Shown: positions 4,552 to 7,361 of the stretch, piece after piece
How positions within the stretch are numbered: the first letter of the stretch is position 1
Layout: each line of letters begins with the position of its first letter
Assembly (NCBI GenBank): GCA_964427955.1
Contig: CAYRWY010000301.1
Coordinates: forward strand, 1-7,361
DNA from: JACRBK01 sp964427955
GTDB lineage: Bacteria; Chloroflexota; Anaerolineae; Aggregatilineales; Aggregatilineaceae
Direction: 5' to 3'
Length of the DNA: 7,361 nucleotides
Translations under genes and position numbers: made by a program
Notes under the pieces: generated by a model
The model's input: only the letters and a program-made list of their open reading frames with translations
What the model was told of the DNA's origin: nothing
Databases searched by the model: none

Positions 4552-7075
4552 GAGCCAGCACGGCCCCCAGCGCCCGCCCGGTATAGGACTCCTCGCACGC
4601 GGCCACCTGCTCCGGTGTGCCCTCCACGACGATCCGCCCGCCCGCCGCCCCGCCTTCCGGCCCCAGGTCGATGATCCAGTCGGCAGCCTGGATGAGATCG
4701 AGGTTGTGCTCGACTACGATCACGGTGTTCCCGGCCTCGACCAACCGCTGCAAGAGCGCCAGCAGCCGCACCGTGTCCGCCGGGTGGAGTCCAGTAGTCG
4801 GCTCGTCCAGCAGGTACAGCGTCCGCCCGGTCACGCGCCGCCCCAATTCTTTGGACAGCTTGACGCGCTGCGCCTCACCGCCGGAAAGGGTCGTCGCGGG
4901 CTGGCCGAGCTGGATATAACCCAACCCGACATCGACCATCACCTGCAAGCGCGACTCCGCCGCCGGGACGCCCCGGAACAGCGCCAGCGCCTCCTCGATG
5001 GTCAGATCGAGCACCTGGGCGATGTCGTGATCGCGGTAAGTGATCGCCAGCGTCTCCGGCTTGAAGCGCCGCCCCCGGCAGGCCGGGCAAGTCACTTCCA
5101 CGTCGGGCAAAAAGTGCATCTTCACCGCCAGGGTGCCCTGGCCCTCGCAGCGTTCGCAGCGCCCGCCCGGCACGTTGAACGAAAAATGGCGAGCGGTCAA
5201 TCCCCGCTCGCGCGCCGCCGGGGTCGCGGCGAAGGCGGTCCGGATCGGGGTGAAGGCGTCGGAATAGGTGGCGGCGTTCGAGCGCGGGATGCGCCCGATG
5301 TGCGCCTGGTCGATGGTGATGATCTTGCCGAAGTGCTGCCAGCCGTCGATGGCGTCGTGCGCGCCGGGCACGTCGCCCGCGCCGTAGAAATGCTGGCGGC
5401 CCGCCCGGTCGAGGATGTCGAACACCAGCGACGATTTGCCCGATCCCGACACGCCGGTCACCGCGACCAGCATTCCCAGCGGCAGGTGGACCGTCAGATC
5501 GCGCAGGTTATGGGCGCGCGCGCCGTGAAGCGTCAGGGTGGTGCCGTTAGGCGTCCGGCGCTGCGTGGGACGGGGCACGCGCTGCCGCCCGGCCAGAAAC
5601 GCCCCGGTGATCGACTCCGGACTCTGCGTAATGTCGGCGGGCGTCCCGGTGGCGACGATCTGCCCGCCGTGTTTGCCCGCGCCAGGCCCCACGTCGATCA
5701 CGTAATCCGCCGCCGCGATCACGTCCAGATCGTGCTCGACGACCAGCACGGTATTGTCCAGGTCGCGCAGGCGGCGCAGGAAGTCGATCAACCGCTGCGT
5801 ATCGCGGGCGTGCAGGCCGACGGTCGGCTCGTCGAAGACGTACAGCACGCCGCTCAGGCTCGATCCGAGCAGGGAGGCCATGCGGAGCCGCTGCGCTTCG
5901 CCGCTGGACAGCGACGGCGAATCCCGGTCCAGCGTCAGGTAATCCACGCCCATCGCCAGCACGCGCCGGACGCGCTCGTGCAGGTCGTCCAGGATGGGCC
6001 GGGCGATGTTCAGCTCGCCTTCGCGCAGCGCGGCGGGCAGATCGTCCAGCCACGCCGCCACCCCGGTGAGGGGCTGCCGGACCAGGTCGATGATCGTCCG
6101 CCCGGCCACCGTCACGGCGCGGCTCTCGGCTTTCAGGCGCGTGCCGCCGCAGTCGGGACAGATCTGCGTCACGATCAGTTCGTCTAGCTTCTGGCGGTAC
6201 TCGGTGTCCTGAATCCGCTCGGCGTAGCGGCGCAGCAGGCTGCTGGCGACCCCTTCGAAGCGCCCCCGGCCTACGGTGTCCGGCGGCTCGATCCGCGGGA
6301 AATGCTGCCGGAACTGCGGACTCGCGGCTCCGTAGTAGAGCAGATCGCGCAGGAAGGGCGGATAGTCCCGCACCGGCAGATCGGGATCGAAGTCGAAGCC
6401 GTAGTGCTCGCCTGCCGCGTGCAAAATAGGGACATTGTACCGGAGGTAGACCTGCTCCCAGCCGAGCACCGCGCCCGCGTTGAGGCTGAGATCCTCGTTC
6501 ACCAGGCGGGCCAGGTTGGCTTGATGCACGGTGCCCAGCCCGGTGCAGGTCGGGCACGCGCCCGCCGGTTTGTTGAACGAGAAATTCGCCATGCCGATCT
6601 CCGGCAGCGCCGTCCCACAGTGCGGGCACAGCACCGCCGCGCCGGATTCGTCGTCGGCCTCCTCGTCTTCCCACGCGGCAGGCGACTCGTCGTAGGGCGG
6701 TGGGACGTCCGCGCCGCAGGCCGGGCAGACGCGGTGCCCTAACCGGGCGAACAGCACGCGCAGATAGGTGTAGATCTCGGTGGTCGTGCCGACGGTAGAG
6801 CGCGGGCTGCGATTGGTCAGGTATTGGTCGATGCTGACCGAGGGCGATAGGCCGCTGATCGCATCGACCGGCGGCGTGCTGAACCCCATCGCGACGTAGC
6901 CCAACGCTTCGAGGTACTGCCGCTGCCCTTCGTTGAACAGGATGTCGAAAGCCAGGGTCGATTTGCCCGATCCGGACACACCGGTCAGGACGACGAACTG
7001 CCCTTTCGGGATGTTCAGCGAGACGTTTTTCAGGTTGTGCAGCCGCGCATTGCTAATCGTAATCCAGGATGGCAT
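4541..7075 (-). CDS. uvrA: UvrA-family ABC ATPase lacking the UvrB-binding domain (UvrA2-like)
   Basis: DNA-binding double ABC ATPase of the UvrA family. The first Walker A is GVSGSGKST (32-40), with signature LSSGEAQR (389-396), Walker B with DEP (415-417) and H448. The second Walker A is GVSGSGKSS (541-549), with signature LSGGEAQR (730-737), Walker B D757-E758 and H790. The C-terminal zinc module, which shapes DNA binding, is intact: C640, C643, C663, C666, with HFLPD between the pairs. The N-terminal half has CPHC (150-153) and CPTC (174-177) around FSFNKPAG, an extra CPAC (117-120), and CPDC (306-309). At 844 residues it is about 100 shorter than housekeeping UvrA (about 940). The missing part is the UvrB-binding domain, which should follow FARLGHRV; a short acidic linker (about 128-144) stands there instead. 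This matches UvrA2/DrrC-type paralogues linked to damage tolerance or drug resistance, so a role independent of UvrB is likely. ATG is preceded by TGGAGGT, 8 bases from the GGAGG core. Confidence 0.93.
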   Translation of the reverse strand: MPSWITISNARLHNLKNVSLNIPKGQFVVLTGVSGSGKSTLAFDILFNEGQRQYLEALGYVAMGFSTPPVDAISGLSPSVSIDQYLTNRSPRSTVGTTTEIYTYLRVLFARLGHRVCPACGADVPPPYDESPAAWEDEEADDESGAAVLCPHCGTALPEIGMANFSFNKPAGACPTCTGLGTVHQANLARLVNEDLSLNAGAVLGWEQVYLRYNVPILHAAGEHYGFDFDPDLPVRDYPPFLRDLLYYGAASPQFRQHFPRIEPPDTVGRGRFEGVASSLLRRYAERIQDTEYRQKLDELIVTQICPDCGGTRLKAESRAVTVAGRTIIDLVRQPLTGVAAWLDDLPAALREGELNIARPILDDLHERVRRVLAMGVDYLTLDRDSPSLSSGEAQRLRMASLLGSSLSGVLYVFDEPTVGLHARDTQRLIDFLRRLRDLDNTVLVVEHDLDVIAAADYVIDVGPGAGKHGGQIVATGTPADITQSPESITGAFLAGRQRVPRPTQRRTPNGTTLTLHGARAHNLRDLTVHLPLGMLVAVTGVSGSGKSSLVFDILDRAGRQHFYGAGDVPGAHDAIDGWQHFGKIITIDQAHIGRIPRSNAATYSDAFTPIRTAFAATPAARERGLTARHFSFNVPGGRCERCEGQGTLAVKMHFLPDVEVTCPACRGRRFKPETLAITYRDHDIAQVLDLTIEEALALFRGVPAAESRLQVMVDVGLGYIQLGQPATTLSGGEAQRVKLSKELGRRVTGRTLYLLDEPTTGLHPADTVRLLALLQRLVEAGNTVIVVEHNLDLIQAADWIIDLGPEGGAAGGRIVVEGTPEQVAACEESYTGRALGAVLAPLP

Positions 7076-7113
7076 TCCGGTGACCTCCAGGGCCTGTTGG
7101 TGGATACTCTTCC

Positions 7114-7119
7114 ATTGTA
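7114..7119 (-). promoter_or_regulatory. Candidate -10 box for the uvrA paralogue
   Basis: TACAAT on the minus strand, 38 bases before the ATG, giving an expected 5' leader of about 30 bases that includes the ribosome site. No sequence near TTGACA sits 16-18 bases upstream; that interval is instead occupied by the direct-repeat element, which might recruit an activator or reflect a non-standard promoter. Confidence 0.35.
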
Positions 7120-7122
7120 CAG

Positions 7123-7146
7123 CCCTGGTGTGCGGAATGGAGGGTT
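7123..7146. repeat. Direct repeat copy 1 upstream of uvrA
   Basis: CCCTGGTGTGC (7123-7133), four bases, then TGGAGGGTT (7138-7146). The same two blocks in the same order recur at 7220-7242. Outer CCCT and AGGG are complementary, so each copy has a weak dyad. This copy directly abuts the candidate -10 box on the uvrA side. Confidence 0.65.
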
Positions 7147-7162
7147 GATCCCTGCCCCGCCT

Positions 7163-7202
7163 GCGGGAACTACCCGCGGATCGCCGGTTCCCGCGCGCGG
7201 GA
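7163..7202. repeat. Overlapping GC-rich palindromes between the two direct repeats
   Basis: GCGGGAAC (7163-7170) pairs perfectly with GTTCCCGC (7187-7194). A competing local hairpin is GCGGG (7163-7167) / CCCGC (7173-7177). The self-complementary 14-mer TCCCGCGCGCGGGA (7189-7202) overlaps the right arm and has an alternating CG core. Mutually exclusive folds are possible; the function is unknown. Confidence 0.5.
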
Positions 7203-7219
7203 GACGCTGCCGGATGTAA

Positions 7220-7242
7220 CCCTGGTGTGCAACTGGAGGGTT
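7220..7242. repeat. Direct repeat copy 2 upstream of uvrA
   Basis: CCCTGGTGTGC (7220-7230), three bases, then TGGAGGGTT (7234-7242), 97 bases from copy 1 measured left edge to left edge. On the minus strand this copy is followed by TTACAT where copy 1 is followed by TACAAT, so the duplication may include the promoter-proximal edge. Confidence 0.65.
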
Positions 7243-7343
7243 TGCTGCGCCGGTCGATGACGCGCGGTGACCTATCACCATCTCCGGCAGTTTTTGATCG
7301 CGCAGGGAGTGAAAAGCATTGAGTACGCGAAAATCCGCTGCGT

Positions 7344-7361
7344 TTTACCTCACCCCCCCGC
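7344..7361. repeat. Edge of the dispersed repeat (right window end)
   Basis: TTTACCTCACCCC (7344-7356) is the exact reverse complement of GGGGTGAGGTAAA at 3839-3851, including two flanking bases beyond the 11-bp terminal arm, and the following CCCCGC stays very close to the other copy. This looks like the start of another copy of the 94-base element that is cut off by the window end. Confidence 0.65.

Larger units (their letters stand above)
7076..7361. other. Upstream region of the uvrA paralogue, no gene seen
   Basis: This 286-base stretch contains the uvrA ribosome site (TGGAGGT, 7089-7083), a candidate -10 box, two direct-repeat copies, GC-rich palindromes and a repeat edge at the far right. 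Open frames across it are short, lack ribosome sites and look like no protein I know. An open plus-strand frame (7261 to the end) runs into repeat sequence and is not annotated. Confidence 0.6.

Noticed and set aside
3938..6187. Plus-strand open frame of 749 codons opposite the CYTH and uvrA genes
   Set aside because: It crosses two real minus-strand genes and their spacer, has arginine/histidine-rich sequence with no motif, and reflects the absence of stops in GC-rich antisense DNA.
5547..6674. 375-codon minus-strand frame inside uvrA
   Set aside because: It is out of frame with the UvrA paralogue, whose ATPase and zinc motifs are continuous through this stretch; the alternative translation is arginine/alanine-rich and without motifs.
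7261..7361. Plus-strand open frame running off the right end (reads YHHLRQFLIAQGVKSIEYAK in part)
   Set aside because: It looks somewhat protein-like, but a stop lies just before it (7258-7260), there is no ribosome site, and it runs into the dispersed repeat. It could be a gene relic; the evidence is too thin.

Overview
The window is a high-GC bacterial segment with five protein-coding genes, all transcribed on the minus strand (right to left). Reading along transcription they are: a short UvrA paralogue (7075-4541), a CYTH-domain phosphatase/cyclase-type protein (4453-3869), a RihB-like nucleoside hydrolase (3532-2594), a ROK fructokinase (2567-1662) and a MalQ 4-alpha-glucanotransferase (1619-78). 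The lineage is inferred, not shown. High GC, repeats built from CCTCACCCC and CCCCTCTCC blocks, and this gene content would suit a Chloroflexota bacterium (for example Anaerolineae), but no marker gene is present to settle it.

Layout: 1-77 holds the 3' flank of malQ, with a terminator-like hairpin overlapping the stop codon and the edge of a dispersed repeat. 78-3532 is a tight three-gene set (gaps of 26 and 42 bases, good Shine-Dalgarno sequences) that looks like one catabolic operon. It would hydrolyse nucleosides to base plus ribose, phosphorylate a free hexose, and remodel maltodextrins with release of glucose. 3533-3868 is a gene-free 336-base spacer with three kinds of inverted repeat; the largest is a 94-base element with a closing stem and two internal hairpins. 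3869-4453 is the CYTH gene. 4454-4540 is an 87-base spacer with a perfect 11-bp hairpin and a second hairpin that overlaps the uvrA stop codon. 4541-7075 is the UvrA paralogue. 7076-7361 is its upstream region, with a TACAAT box, two copies of a roughly 23-base direct repeat, GC-rich palindromes and, at the extreme right, the edge of the same dispersed repeat.

The genes belong to familiar families, and I see no clearly undescribed multi-gene system. The points most worth a second look are the UvrA that lacks the UvrB-binding domain and carries an acidic linker and an extra CxxC pair, the structured repeat family (one full copy, clipped edges at both window ends, and a related hairpin that seems to have supplied the last codons of uvrA), and the duplicated element upstream of uvrA.
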